Source: Didymella arachidicola (lineage: Eukaryota > Ascomycota > Dothideomycetes > Pleosporales > Didymellaceae). Taken from it: a stretch of DNA of 64,000 nucleotides. The notes beneath the pieces are model-generated. The model saw nothing but the letters and a program-made list of their open reading frames with translations. It was not told the DNA's origin and did no database searches. Made by a program: the position numbers and the translations under genes. The stretch covers positions 2,666,001-2,730,000 of the forward strand of contig CM049985.1 of assembly GCA_016630955.3 (NCBI GenBank), given 5' to 3'. Positions 23,179 to 33,630 of this stretch are shown in pieces (within the stretch, counting starts at the first letter, position 1; each line of letters starts with the position of its first letter).

Positions 23179-24002
23179 ATCAAGGACGTACTAGTATGCA
23201 AGTAAAGCATGAGCAGAGACCATTTATCTCACGTGTTTCGGATAGATTAAGACTTGCTTGAAACTCCTCCTTGAAACGTAACAGAGCGATTTCTCTCAGC
23301 CAATCGGCTCTGATCCTACATCTGTCAAAGCCCATCGCATTCAGACGAACAGCCGACCACTTCCAGATCATTTGCTCTGTAATTAATAGGCTCGACCAGT
23401 CTGAAGGGAGGTGGACGGGACGGACGCAGGTCTGTCCCATGTGAACCCTTGATTTTGATTTCGGCCCCCCGCAGCGGTATCGCGGTTGGACGGATTTCAA
23501 TTCTTCCGTGTCAACACCACGCCAAACCGTCCACCTTCCCCAACTCTCCACAATGCGTCGCGGCTCCCCAGATCACGCTCACCTAGCGCACTTTGCCATG
23601 ATTTTGGAGCCAAAGAGAACACTCGTTCTCGCGAGCTGCATGTCGGTCATGCATTTGCCATGGACGATTGTGGGGTGAAACGTCCTCCCCCCGGTCAACG
23701 AAGGATGTGTCCTTGAATGATTGCTCATTTCCGGGATCCAAGACGTCGTGTCGCAATCAAACTCTTGACGTCCTCTTGGCGTGTCTTGACTACTCTTAGC
23801 CCTAGTGCTTGGGGTGCTTGGGTCTCTGGGCCGAGATGGCGGAACGACAGGACACTTGCATGCATTACAGGGCGACTATCTAAAGGGCCCCTGTCGAGTT
23901 CGAGTATAAGATCGGAGTTGACTCGTCCATAGTTTCAAGGTCTGAGACTCTACGCAAATCTGAGGCTCCTTCCCATCTTTCACATCTTGCACTCTTTTCG
24001 AT
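23179..24002. other. upstream region of polygalacturonase gene
   Basis: About 820 bases between the last transposon and the polygalacturonase start. Short open frames without domains lie on both strands. This is the probable promoter; the transposon sits within 0.9 kb of the start codon and could affect expression. Confidence 0.5.
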
Positions 24003-25299
24003 ATGCGTACAACAGGTACATTAGTATCCACAACCGCAGTGTGAGAGGTGCACGCTAACCCGCTCTCAGGTCTTTCGGCAGTGTTGGCTCTCGCCACGAG
24101 CGTCCCATCAGTCATCGCGAAAAGTTCTTCGATACTCAATGTGCCTGATTCCAAGGCGACGCCTTCCGATGCATGCCATGTCACGGCGTACTCGGCCATT
24201 CCCGCAGCAGTAGCAGCCTGTACTTCTATCGTCCTCGATGGCATCACCGTTCCTGGAAAGTCTACTATCGATTTATCTAGCTTGAAGAAAGGCACTAAGG
24301 TCACCTTTACGGGTACTACCTTTTGGGAATACGCCGACGCCAACTACCCATTCATCAAGGTCGGTGGTACCAACCTTGAGATCACCGCTGCAAAGGGTGC
24401 AATTCTGGATGGCAATGGTCAGGCGTGGTGGGATGGCGTTGGTAGCAATGGTGGTGTCGTGAAGTGAGTGAAGTAGAACTCCGGGTTGCCTGGCATTGCT
24501 GACAAAGTTTAGGCCGAACCACTTCATCGAGCTTAGCAAGGTCCTTGGATCTAGCTCAGTTCACGATATTTACATTCAGAACTACCCTGTTCATTGCTTC
24601 AGTGTCAGCAACAGCGCTGGCCTTGACATCCACCACATCACGCTGAACAACAGTGCCGGCTACGCACCAAACGACCGTTCGAATGGACTCCCCGCAGCGC
24701 ACAACAGTGACGGTTTTGATTTTGCTACCACTACCGACAGTACACTCCGTGACAGCGTAGTTATCAACCAAGACGATTGCGTCGCGATTACTAGCGGTGA
24801 CCATATCGTTGTGAACAACATGCACTGCAATGGCAGCCACGGCCTTTCCATTGGTTCTGTCGGCGGCAAATCGAACAACAACGTCACCAATATTGTTTTC
24901 AATAACTCAGTCGTCTTGAATGCTGAGAACGGCGCCCGCATCAAGACCAACGAGAACACCACCGGCTACATCCACAACATATTGTTTGAGAACATCCGCG
25001 TTGAGAACATATCGATCTATGGAATCGATATTCAGCAGGACTACCTCAACGGTGGCCCGACAGGTAACCCTACCGCAGGTGTGCTTATCGAGGATATTGT
25101 CGTCAGAAACGTCACCGGTACTGCTACAGCGAAGGGTAGAGATTACTACATCTTGTGTGGCTCTGGTAGCTGCAAGAACATCACTATCAATGATGTCGAC
25201 ATTCAAGGCGGTGGAGTTCCGAGTCTGTGCAACTTCCAGACCAACGGCAACTTTGACTGCGATGGGAAGTTCAACGTGACGGCTGCGCCGGCCCCATAG
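24003..25299 (+). CDS. secreted GH28 endopolygalacturonase
   Basis: Hydrolyses alpha-1,4 bonds of polygalacturonate (pectin backbone) outside the cell. Three exons: a 13-base first exon 24003-24015, then 24070-24463 and 24513-25299. Introns of 54 and 48 nt have GTACAT/GTGAGT donors and branch-like CTAAC/CTGAC, giving 397 residues. The tiny first exon is needed to complete the signal peptide MRTTGLSAVLALATSVPSVIA. All GH28 active-site motifs are present: NSD (Asp202), QDDC (Asp223, Asp224), SHGLSIGSVGG (His245) and RIK (Arg278, Lys280). The N-S-D replaces the usual N-T-D. Beta-helix repeats run through the middle, and Cys-rich C-terminal turns end near NGNFDCDGKF. The QDD and GSVGG motifs favour endo over exo activity. 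Confidence 0.92.
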
Positions 25300-25465
25300 G
25301 TGTCTATTGGATACCAGCAAGGCATAGAACGAGCTGTCAGTACATGCGTAGAGCCACACTACTCAGTTTACATTCATTCGATATCTCTCTGAGTGTATTA
25401 TTTCACTCTGTTTCTATGTCTATCAACACACGCATAGCCCTACAGTCAACCGTTGACAACCTCCT

Positions 25466-26569
25466 TCAAGACAGACTGACAACAATCTTCTTCGCGGAAA
25501 CCCCTTTCTTCTGAATATTCAAAGCTCCCTGAATTGTCTCTAGTCCTTCTCCCACAACCAATGGCTCAGGTGATGCTCAGAACTTGCTACTTGCTAGCGC
25601 CTCGGGCAAAAAGTCACGATAGACCACATTGGCAACTGGGGAATGAGCGACTGACCCCCAAATGATACTTGTTTTGATCCCACGCATCTTAGACTTGGCC
25701 ATGATTGAGATCATCGAGGTGGCAGCGTGGTATATTATTTGCAGTGTCGCAAATCGTTTCGGCTGCGAGGGGATGGGGAAAGTAGCCATGGCGAGGCGTC
25801 GGTCACCTTGGCAGCGACCGAGAACATCGAGACACCGGAACATCGAACCTTCTCCAATCGCCATAGCTCCTGCCAGAAGCTTGCCCTTCATAGCATTCAC
25901 AATTCTGTTCATGACTTGTGGGTCTTTGTAGTCGAATACCTCTGTGGCACCAAGCGACTTTACCAAATCGAAGTTCTTTGGCGAGCTGGTCGAGATGACC
26001 TCGTAGCCCGCAGCCACTGCAAGCTGAACAGCATTGCATCCCACACTCGTCGAGCCTCCCCAGACAAGTACTGTCTTGCCGACCGGCTTCGCCTGCAGCT
26101 GAGGGTGCTCTAGGCCGAGCTGGTCTTTCTCGAACAAGCCTGCGACAGCCGTTGTCAACGCCAAGGGTAGGACCGATGCAGCTTCGAAAGACAAGGTGTT
26201 CGGAATAGGTGAGGATGTTCGCTCAAGAAGAACAACATACTGCTGGAACCCTCCGTACGCAGCATTGTTGATCTTCTCGTCAGTGCTGTATGCCTGACCG
26301 ACGACACGGTCTCCAACTTTGAACCGTGTGACTTCGCTGCCAACTTCGACTACCTCTCCAGCAACATCGTTACCGAAGATGAAGGGGTATTTGATCCATC
26401 GGAATCCGAAGCCGGTGCCTTGAGTTTGCATTACCCAGTCGACTGGGTTGATAGCCACGGCGCGGTTCTTGACGACAATCTCGCCTGCTTTGGGCTGCGT
26501 ATAGGGAGCTTCTTGTACTTTGAAATGTTGCTTATCTGTCAGTACCCACGCTGCCCGGTTGAGATGCAT
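25466..26569 (-). pseudogene. zinc-type alcohol dehydrogenase/enoyl reductase with in-frame stop
   Basis: Medium-chain dehydrogenase/reductase, the type often found as stand-alone oxidoreductase or trans-enoyl reductase. The start was set at MHLNRAAWVLTDKQHF (26569). Visible parts: N-terminal GroES-like domain with GEIVVKNRAVAINPVDW, NDVAGEVVEVGSEVTRFKVGDRVVG, then the Rossmann motif VLVWGGSTSVGCNAVQLA and EVISTSSPKNFDLVKSLGA. The frame hits TGA at 25577-25579 after ALASSKF. The same frame then continues for 36 more codons (ASPEPLVVGEGL... to SAKKIVVSLS) and stops at 25466, exactly the conserved family C-terminus. No intron can remove the TGA. So this is a nonsense mutation, a sequence error, or stop readthrough. 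It is divergent to the regulator at 26978. Confidence 0.8.
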
Positions 26570-26977
26570 CTTGACGTAGATATGGAAAGCACTTGGTAGC
26601 GCAATGTATTCGTGCAAGTAATTTACACAACCTTAGTGGTGTACAGGATGTAATTAATTGCAGTTCTTCTGGGAGTTTGGTAAGGAACTGATGCTTACTT
26701 CCACACCAAAACTGCTCATTATATATGTATCCTGACTATAAGGATGGCACTGCGTAGAGGAGAGCCTGCTCTGGTGCGGAGGAAAGCACCAATCAAGAGA
26801 AAGCGGACGTCCGATTCAGGCCTCCCACATCGTCCACCACCACTGCGTGCATGCACCTGTGAACTTTCCTCCGTCTTGCATCATCGCATCAATCATACCA
26901 CCGATTGATGAATCATCTGCAACAATCTCAGCTTGTATCGATGACCGTTCGGCCGATTTCCTCTCACGATCACGGAC
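26570..26977. promoter_or_regulatory. shared divergent promoter with CGG-N4-CCG palindrome
   Basis: A 408-base region between the reductase (minus) and Zn2Cys6 regulator (plus) starts. At 26804-26813 it holds the perfect palindrome CGGACGTCCG, two inverted CGG half-sites spaced by four bases, the kind of site bound by Zn2Cys6 dimers. A further CGGCCG lies at 26951. Regulation of both genes by the adjacent factor is an inference. Confidence 0.45.
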
Positions 26978-29131
26978 ATGACAACTTCGTCCACGTCTTC
27001 GACCGGTGCGCTGACGAGGATGAAAGGGCGAGATAAACCACAACTGTCGTGCGACTTCTGCAGGAAATGCAAGTAAGTCATTACTGACTACCTCCTCGGC
27101 GGGTACTGATGGAGCTTAGACTGCGCTGCGACCGGAAGCATCCATGCGACAGTTGCACCCGACTTGTGAAGGACTCGATGTGCAGCTTTCCCTCCTCAGA
27201 TGTCCCATATAATCGACAGACTGGCATCGCCAGACTGAATACCCGAAACGCTCTCCAGGAACGCATTGATCAATTGGAACAATTGGTTCGCTCCTTGGCC
27301 GCGATGCCACAGGATCTGCAAGGTCCAGCCATGGGCGATTGCTCAATTCCCTCTAGCGCAATGTCCTCGCCACTTTCAGATCAACTTTCGCAGGACTTCG
27401 GGCGCATAAGCTTGCAGAATGGCACCGCGTCGTACACAGAGAGTGATCACTGGACCGTTGTTCTGGACGAGCTTGGTAACTTCAAGGATATGGTCAACGG
27501 CTCGGAACACATCGAAGACGTTATCGATGCAAAACCGCAACCAGGCCTTGATCTTCTTCTGAAAGGGTCCTCCACGGCTACTAAGATGGAGATCTTAGCT
27601 TCAATTCCACCTCGGTCAGTCGTCGACACCATGATCGCAAGGTACTTCAGCTCTGCAGACATGCCGGTAACGCTAATCATTCATCGCCACGCGTTTTTTC
27701 GTCAATATGAAGCCTTCTGGAAGATGCCATTCAAAACACCTATTCTCTGGGTGACAATCTTGTTTGGAATGATGTACCAAGTATCATACTATACTCTGGC
27801 TACATCGCAGGATTCTGGCACACTGGGCGACGAGATGCTCACTGAATACCGGGAGGTAGTAGCAACTGCACGTCAAAAGATGATGCAATGCCTGAATTTG
27901 GGCAACTATTTAAAGGGCTCCCAACATACAATCGAAGCACTGCTCTTTCTGCTACTGATAGAGTATGTTCAGGGAGAGGGTGCAGATTACGGCTGTTGGC
28001 AGCTCATCGGTGTCATCACCCGCACTGCTATCAAGATGGGATATCATCGTGACGGCTCACACTTCCCGGAGATGTCGGCTTTCGACGCGGAAATGAGACG
28101 GCGAGTTTGGTATATCTTGATGCAATTTGATATTGCATCGGCAGCCCAGGTCGGCTTACCGCGAATTATCAAGGAAGCACAGTGCGACACTGCAGAGCCG
28201 CACAATCTCCTAGATGACGACTTCGATGAAACGAGCACAGAGCTACCTTCATCGCGACCTCATACCGAGCATACTCTATCACAATTCCTGATCTACAAAA
28301 GCAGAATTGTCGCAGTCTACGGCATGATTTGTGATTTCACAACCTCCTCCAAGCAGCGCGACTACAACGAAGCAATACGCCTGGACGATCTACTCGACCG
28401 CGCATATGCCTTAAAACCCGCCGTTCTCAAGTCAAAATCCATGCAAAAGTCCATTGCAGATGGAGCTTTTTTTGATCACTCGTCGTCTATACATTGCAAT
28501 GACGTATCACCACGCGCAGATGACACTGCATCGCAAATTTATGATCTTGGCGAAGACAGATCGTGCTTACGCCTATTCGCATAATACCTGCACGGGCGCG
28601 GTTCTGAGTGCATTACAGTATCAACGCGATCTCTTCGAGCAGTGCCAGCCTGGACGCATGCTGTACTCTGATCGGTGGAAGATCTTGTCGTTGATCCAGT
28701 CAGAGTTCCTCCTGGCAACGACGATCATTTGTCTGGATCTCGACGATAATCTTAAACGCATGCTTCGAAACAAGTCTTCTGGCTTTCTGACGCTGAATTT
28801 CGAAATGCAAAGAAACGTGGAAGCTCTCAAAGTTTCTAGGACGATTTGGTTGCATCAACGAGATGTGTCGAAAGAAGCGCAGACTGCGATCAAGGCTATC
28901 GATATGGTCTTAAGCAAGCTTAGGGACTACGGTTTCAAGGAATATGGTGTAACCACACGGTCGCCGGGGCAGGAATCAGAGATGTCGACGCACGCGGTAG
29001 CTTCTGAAGCTTGTTTTGACCGAGAAAATACCCTGATGGACACTGTATTGTCCGAATTCCAAAATACATCTGAGTGGAATAACGAACTTTTCGACCTAGA
29101 CGTGCCTTGGGACAGTTGGGTTCAGATCTAA
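26978..29131 (+). pseudogene. Zn2Cys6 fungal transcription factor with one-base frameshift
   Basis: Nuclear binuclear-zinc-cluster regulator. Exon 1, 26978-27072, and exon 2, from 27120, join within the zinc cluster: CDFCRKCK / LRCDRKHPCDSCTRLVKDSMC, six Cys complete. The start MTTSSTSSTGALTRMKG was preferred because it is in frame and lies upstream of the internal ATG at 27020. A coiled-coil-like linker (LQERIDQLEQLVRSLA) and the fungal-specific middle domain (HRHAFFRQYEAFWKMP, GYHRDGSHFPEMSAFDAEMRRRVW) follow. At 28467-28473 there is a run of seven T. With six T the frame would read smoothly from SIADGAF into LITRRLYIAMTYHHAQM and on to 29131, giving about 701 residues. As given, the protein ends near 28584. 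Slippage, sequencing error or a real mutation are all possible. Confidence 0.82.
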
Positions 29132-30391
29132 GATAGCTTGGCAGGATGAGACAGATACAACAGCGTCATCATTGTAGCGAACAAAAGATCTCTTGGTAAT
29201 CAAATGGCGTGTAGGCGAGGACTGGATACCTCCCGTTTGTCGGCCTCGAGAACGTATCTTGGGCCTTTTTCTCAACATCCTTCGCAATTTTCACCCATTT
29301 GTTAAACTCATAGATCATCTCGATTTCCTGCGCCGTTATCTGGGCTACTCATGCTATCGTCGATGAAAAGTGGCGCGTGGTACTTGAATCAGTGTTTCGG
29401 GTCGTGTATTATCTTCAATCGCCATAGTTTACCGAGATTTCCTGCGCCCTATACCTCCTCTATTATTTCTCTGCCATACGTATAGTTGACGTATGATTGA
29501 TGAACGCCAATTCCTTTTGCGCCTTCAACACAGTTGTTGCGAAGCTGCGTGCCGAAGTCTCAAGCTATGTCATCGAAGTTCATCATCCACAAGGTTGGCG
29601 TCGTGGTTAGCTGACAATACCGCCACCAAGGGTGACGAAAGTACCGTCCAGGGGTATGGTGGCTGAAAAGAGTCTACGAAGGTTGATTTGCACGTCGGTT
29701 TACATTCTTTTTGAGGCCGAATTGTGACCGTGGCCTCAGGACTGCGCGCTAAATGGGATGTCGTGCTTCATGCAGAACGCTACCTGACATATTCAGTGTT
29801 CTATGTTGACTATGTGGCAATAATATCTAATGGGTGTGGGGAAGACAGGCCGTCTTTGCTACGTCCTCTGTGGTTGCGACTTCGACGACTGCCGCGAAGT
29901 CTGATGCACGCCAATTTTGCCGTCTCTTGGTCAGACACGTGTTTCCGTTCTCTCCTCTGTGGTAGATGTTGGCAGTTGGAGACACATGAATTTCTGACAG
30001 CAGCTTCTCAATCCCAGCAGGTGTGACTTGTCCCGAGGAAGCACATAGCAGAGACGAAGATCAAAGACTGCGCATATTCATGAGCATGGTATATCCAAAA
30101 AGGTCAACAATTAAACATGAACAAATAGGCGGGCGTGTTCTGCGCCTTCTGGGTTGCATCGTAGGGCATGCTGTGAGCTGTAAGGTCAGCTGGTCACACA
30201 AAAGGAACCCATGTGAGGTAAGATGTACAATGACACGTCGGACATGGGGTAAATGCGAAGATGATCTTCATGGATTCATAATACTTGGCGTGAGATTGCA
30301 GTAAAAACGGTGCGTGTTGCGGGGTAACGCGCAGCTGTGGTGGCGCCTACCATATGCCACTCGGTATCTCGGAGACTCGATACAAACAAGC
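29132..30391. other. gene-free convergent region
   Basis: About 1.26 kb between the convergent regulator and NCS1 permease genes. Open frames are short, with no domain and mostly no ATG. I see no repeat with partners elsewhere in the window. Confidence 0.55.
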
Positions 30392-32359
30392 TTAAACATC
30401 GGTGCGATTGCTCCGCTTGTGCAGCATAGCACGCACGAGATCACGCATGCTTTTCTGTGGCTTGCGTGCGCCAGACAGAAGTGCCTTTTCGTCAGATGTG
30501 GCAACAATATCCTCACCGGTATTCGGGGCCTCGAGTCGACTCTCGTGGTGCGGGAAGAAGCGCATGAGAGCCCAGTAAAATACGCCCGACGCGATAAAGG
30601 AGTAGATGTACCCAATGGCGAACCTGTGCACAGGTCAAAATCAAGTCCGGTGTATCTAAATCTGAATCAACTTACAGATTCCTTCCTCCGGCTGAGACAT
30701 CGATGGTGTTCAGAGACACGCTGTTGATGAAACCGGGCAACGGAGGCGCAAACCCAATGATAAGCGCAACGACACTGCGCCAGTTGGTCGCATACCGAGC
30801 TGAGTATCGGTACATGCCGTGAAAGTTGTACATGTCGGGGACAGATACGTTGCCGCGTCGAGAGATGTAGTAATCCGTCATCAAGATCGCAGTCATGGGA
30901 CCCAAGAAGATAGTGTAGCCACCGAGGAAAGCGAGGAACTTCTGTGCAGACGCAAGGATCTTCCATGGGACACAGGCCCAGGCGCCGATAAAGGCAGCGA
31001 GAATCTGACCTCGGCGGATGTTGATGTACTTGGGGCAGAATGAGACAAGGTCGTTAGCTGCGCTGATGGAGTTGGCCGAGATGTTGATACCGAGGGTGAC
31101 AATCAGCAGACCGATGGCGGCAAATGCGGCAGCAGCGCGGCCTCCGTGGGAACCGCCTTCCTGCCAGTGATTGATGATCTTGATTGGGTTCCATTCGACG
31201 CCATAGCCTGCTGGTTCCGCAGCAGCAGCTGTGAAGATACCGAGAAGGCCAACGATGGTGAAGATGAAAGGGATGACAATGGCCTGCACATTCTGCGCAG
31301 CGGGCTTTTTAGCATATCGAGAGAAATCCGCAATGTTAAGACCAAGGGTAGCGTAGTTGCCGAGGACGGAGTTCAAGTTTGAGAAGAAGGCCCAAGCGAG
31401 AGCTGAGCCGTGTTTCGTAACGCCTTCCGTGATGACCGTGCTGTGGCTGATGGTGCCGCCAGCCTTGTGTAGCGTGGAGCCGAAGACTGCCAGAAAGACG
31501 ATCGGCGCGATGATCGACTTGAAGGCGAAGAAAAACTGGATCTTGGTGTATGGGATGCACAAGAACGGTAGCTGGAGCAAGAAGTACAGGAAGAAGGCGA
31601 CGAATCCTGAGGTTGACAGACCTTGGCTTTCCGGCACGTGGTTGGGAATATTTGCAAAACTGGGCCAGATTGCTGTCAGGAGCACTTCCATACACTGACC
31701 ACCAGTGACTGTTTGCACACTGCGAAAGCTTGTCAGCGTGGCCGAACTCAGACCATGGCATTCACTAGTTCACTTACCCAAGCCAGATGATGGCCAATGC
31801 ACAACGTGATACAACGACAAAGTAGCTGAAGTAGTATCCGAAAGGCATACGAGCTAGGATTGGGAAAGGCGTGTGCAGCTTCGTCATCGTTAGCATGCCT
31901 TACTGTTGCATTATTCGCGGTTCTTACAGTTGCGCCAATGCGGCCATTCATGGTGATGACCAGGCCCATGAGAGTGTTACCCAGAACACATGCTCCAATA
32001 GCCATTCTCCAACTCAAGCCAGCAGAAATCATAGAGGAAGCTGTATGGGTCATTAACCCAAGGAACTCATTTCAGTTTGGTTTGACTGCAAACTCACCAA
32101 CTTCCCAGTTGGAAACGGCCCAGGCATCTGCCATCCAGTACGCAATGTACGCGCCGGTCCCCCATGTGCGCTTTGAGGGAGGAATGGGATCAAAGTCGGC
32201 GTTAGAAGCGTTAGGTGAGGCAGCAAAACTGCTAGGCTCTTGATCGACTGCCAGAGACCAGCGTCCACGCTTGATTGGCTGCGAGTGCCCAGCCTCAGGC
32301 ATTTCGTTGGAGGATGCATAGCCCTCGAGCCCCGGGCTCTTCTGGTCGAGAGATCCCAT
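30392..32359 (-). CDS. NCS1-family nucleobase/allantoin-type permease
   Basis: Plasma-membrane H+ symporter of the Fur branch of NCS1 (uracil, allantoin, uridine or related). Five exons on the minus strand, 32359-32098, 32040-31928, 31878-31778, 31719-30676 and 30623-30392. Introns are 49-58 nt with canonical ends (the third exon's upstream intron has branch GCTAAC), giving 583 residues. Marks: WGTGAYIAYWMADAWAVSNWEV at TM1, GRIGATLHTPFPILAR, the RMPFGYYFSYFVVVSR loop, NSVLGNYATLGLNIADFSRYAK, GINISANSISAANDLVSF and FLGPMTAILMTDYYISRRGNV. About 12 membrane segments. The substrate within the Fur group cannot be decided here. Confidence 0.9.
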
Positions 32360-33630
32360 CGAGTCGTGAGTCTTACTAGGACCTCAAGGTTGGATGAAGG
32401 AATAAAGGGGGTGCTTAGCTGGAGTGAGCCCTGGTGATGGGCAAGGTGCGGTCGAATTCATATATTAGCGACCCTGTACGAAGCTGAAAGACTTGCGTTC
32501 TCGAACAACCGCAAGCCGCCGAAGCAAAGTAGTAGGTTTCTTATCGGAGAAGATGGAGGGTATTTGAGCGTCCAATTGCAGTGCACCGCAAGAACCTTCC
32601 TTTGCTCACCCCGGAGATTGCAGAACAGTCGTGTGGCTAGAGGTCAGGTTTAGTATGTAGAAACAGTCTGGACACGGGCGAACTGATGCAGAAGATACAC
32701 ATGTGCGCGCCACCTCAACATCCTTATCTCGCGCGCATGCGATAGGTTCCCGCTAGTAACGTCACGGCGATCTTATTCAACCAAGCCCCCAGCGCCCATG
32801 TCGATGCTGGACCGTCTGGATGGAGACAGGCGCACTCCGAGCGCGCGGGTACCTCCGTAATTCAACTGCAAGACCTAGGTCTATGTTGCTTTTGCGCATC
32901 CAGAACCTGGTAAAGCTGCAGCCCTAACGAGTGTTGATAGTCTTCAGTGAAGGAGACGGGCATGGAGTTGGGGTAGGGATCGGCCCGATCTCGCTCAGCG
33001 GCCCCCGCATCAAGCTTAAAGCGGTGGTAGTCCAACAGCCGCGGCGAAGCTTATCAGTCGACGTAAGTGATTTACTCGACCGCGCCCACGCGACCAATTT
33101 CGATGGCCTTCGTAGAGCTTTTGCATGTGCTACATTGCTTCAACAGAAATGGTCATGATTTATGATTAGATGGGTTCTCTTTCACAAGCCACAGACACAC
33201 TACATTGTGATCAAGCCATTCAATAAAGACGCACACTTCCTCTGGCAGCGACAACACGCACAATCAAAGATCCCGACAGTATCAGCGGCCTCCCAGCACG
33301 CGCTTCTCAAGACGTCGTGTTTATGAGGAAAGTATGAGAGGAGAATACTTGTAAGGGTCATGCTTTGGGTCACAAGCCGTAGAGTCCCATTTTGACGTTC
33401 GCCGTTATGGATTTCACCTGAACTAATGTCAAGTGACTGCTCGAAAGTTCCTGGTACGGTGCCTGCTCCTAGGCAAACCAACAACTCGAACTGACGTGCT
33501 ATCTTTAATTGTTGTACACCATTGCTTGCTCGATGATCACCACGAGATCAAGACCTTTGCAACATGCGAAAGTGGTGAGAAGACTTTAGAACTTGACAAT
33601 GTAAGACCAAGAAGTTTGAAGACGAGATCC
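32360..33630. promoter_or_regulatory. NCS1 permease promoter with GATA-type motifs; otherwise empty
   Basis: About 1.27 kb without a gene. CTTATC (GATAAG on the permease strand) occurs at 32540-32545 and 32723-32728, and GATAGG at 32741-32746. These are matches to the HGATAR site of nitrogen GATA factors and fit a nucleobase permease, but six-base motifs are common by chance. The rest shows no coding signal. Confidence 0.4.

Noticed and set aside
28395..28460. Intron to repair the regulator frameshift (GTCAAAATCC...TTGCAG)
   Set aside because: Would be only about 29 nt and would remove conserved residues (KSKSMQKSIAD); a one-base error in the T run explains the frame better.
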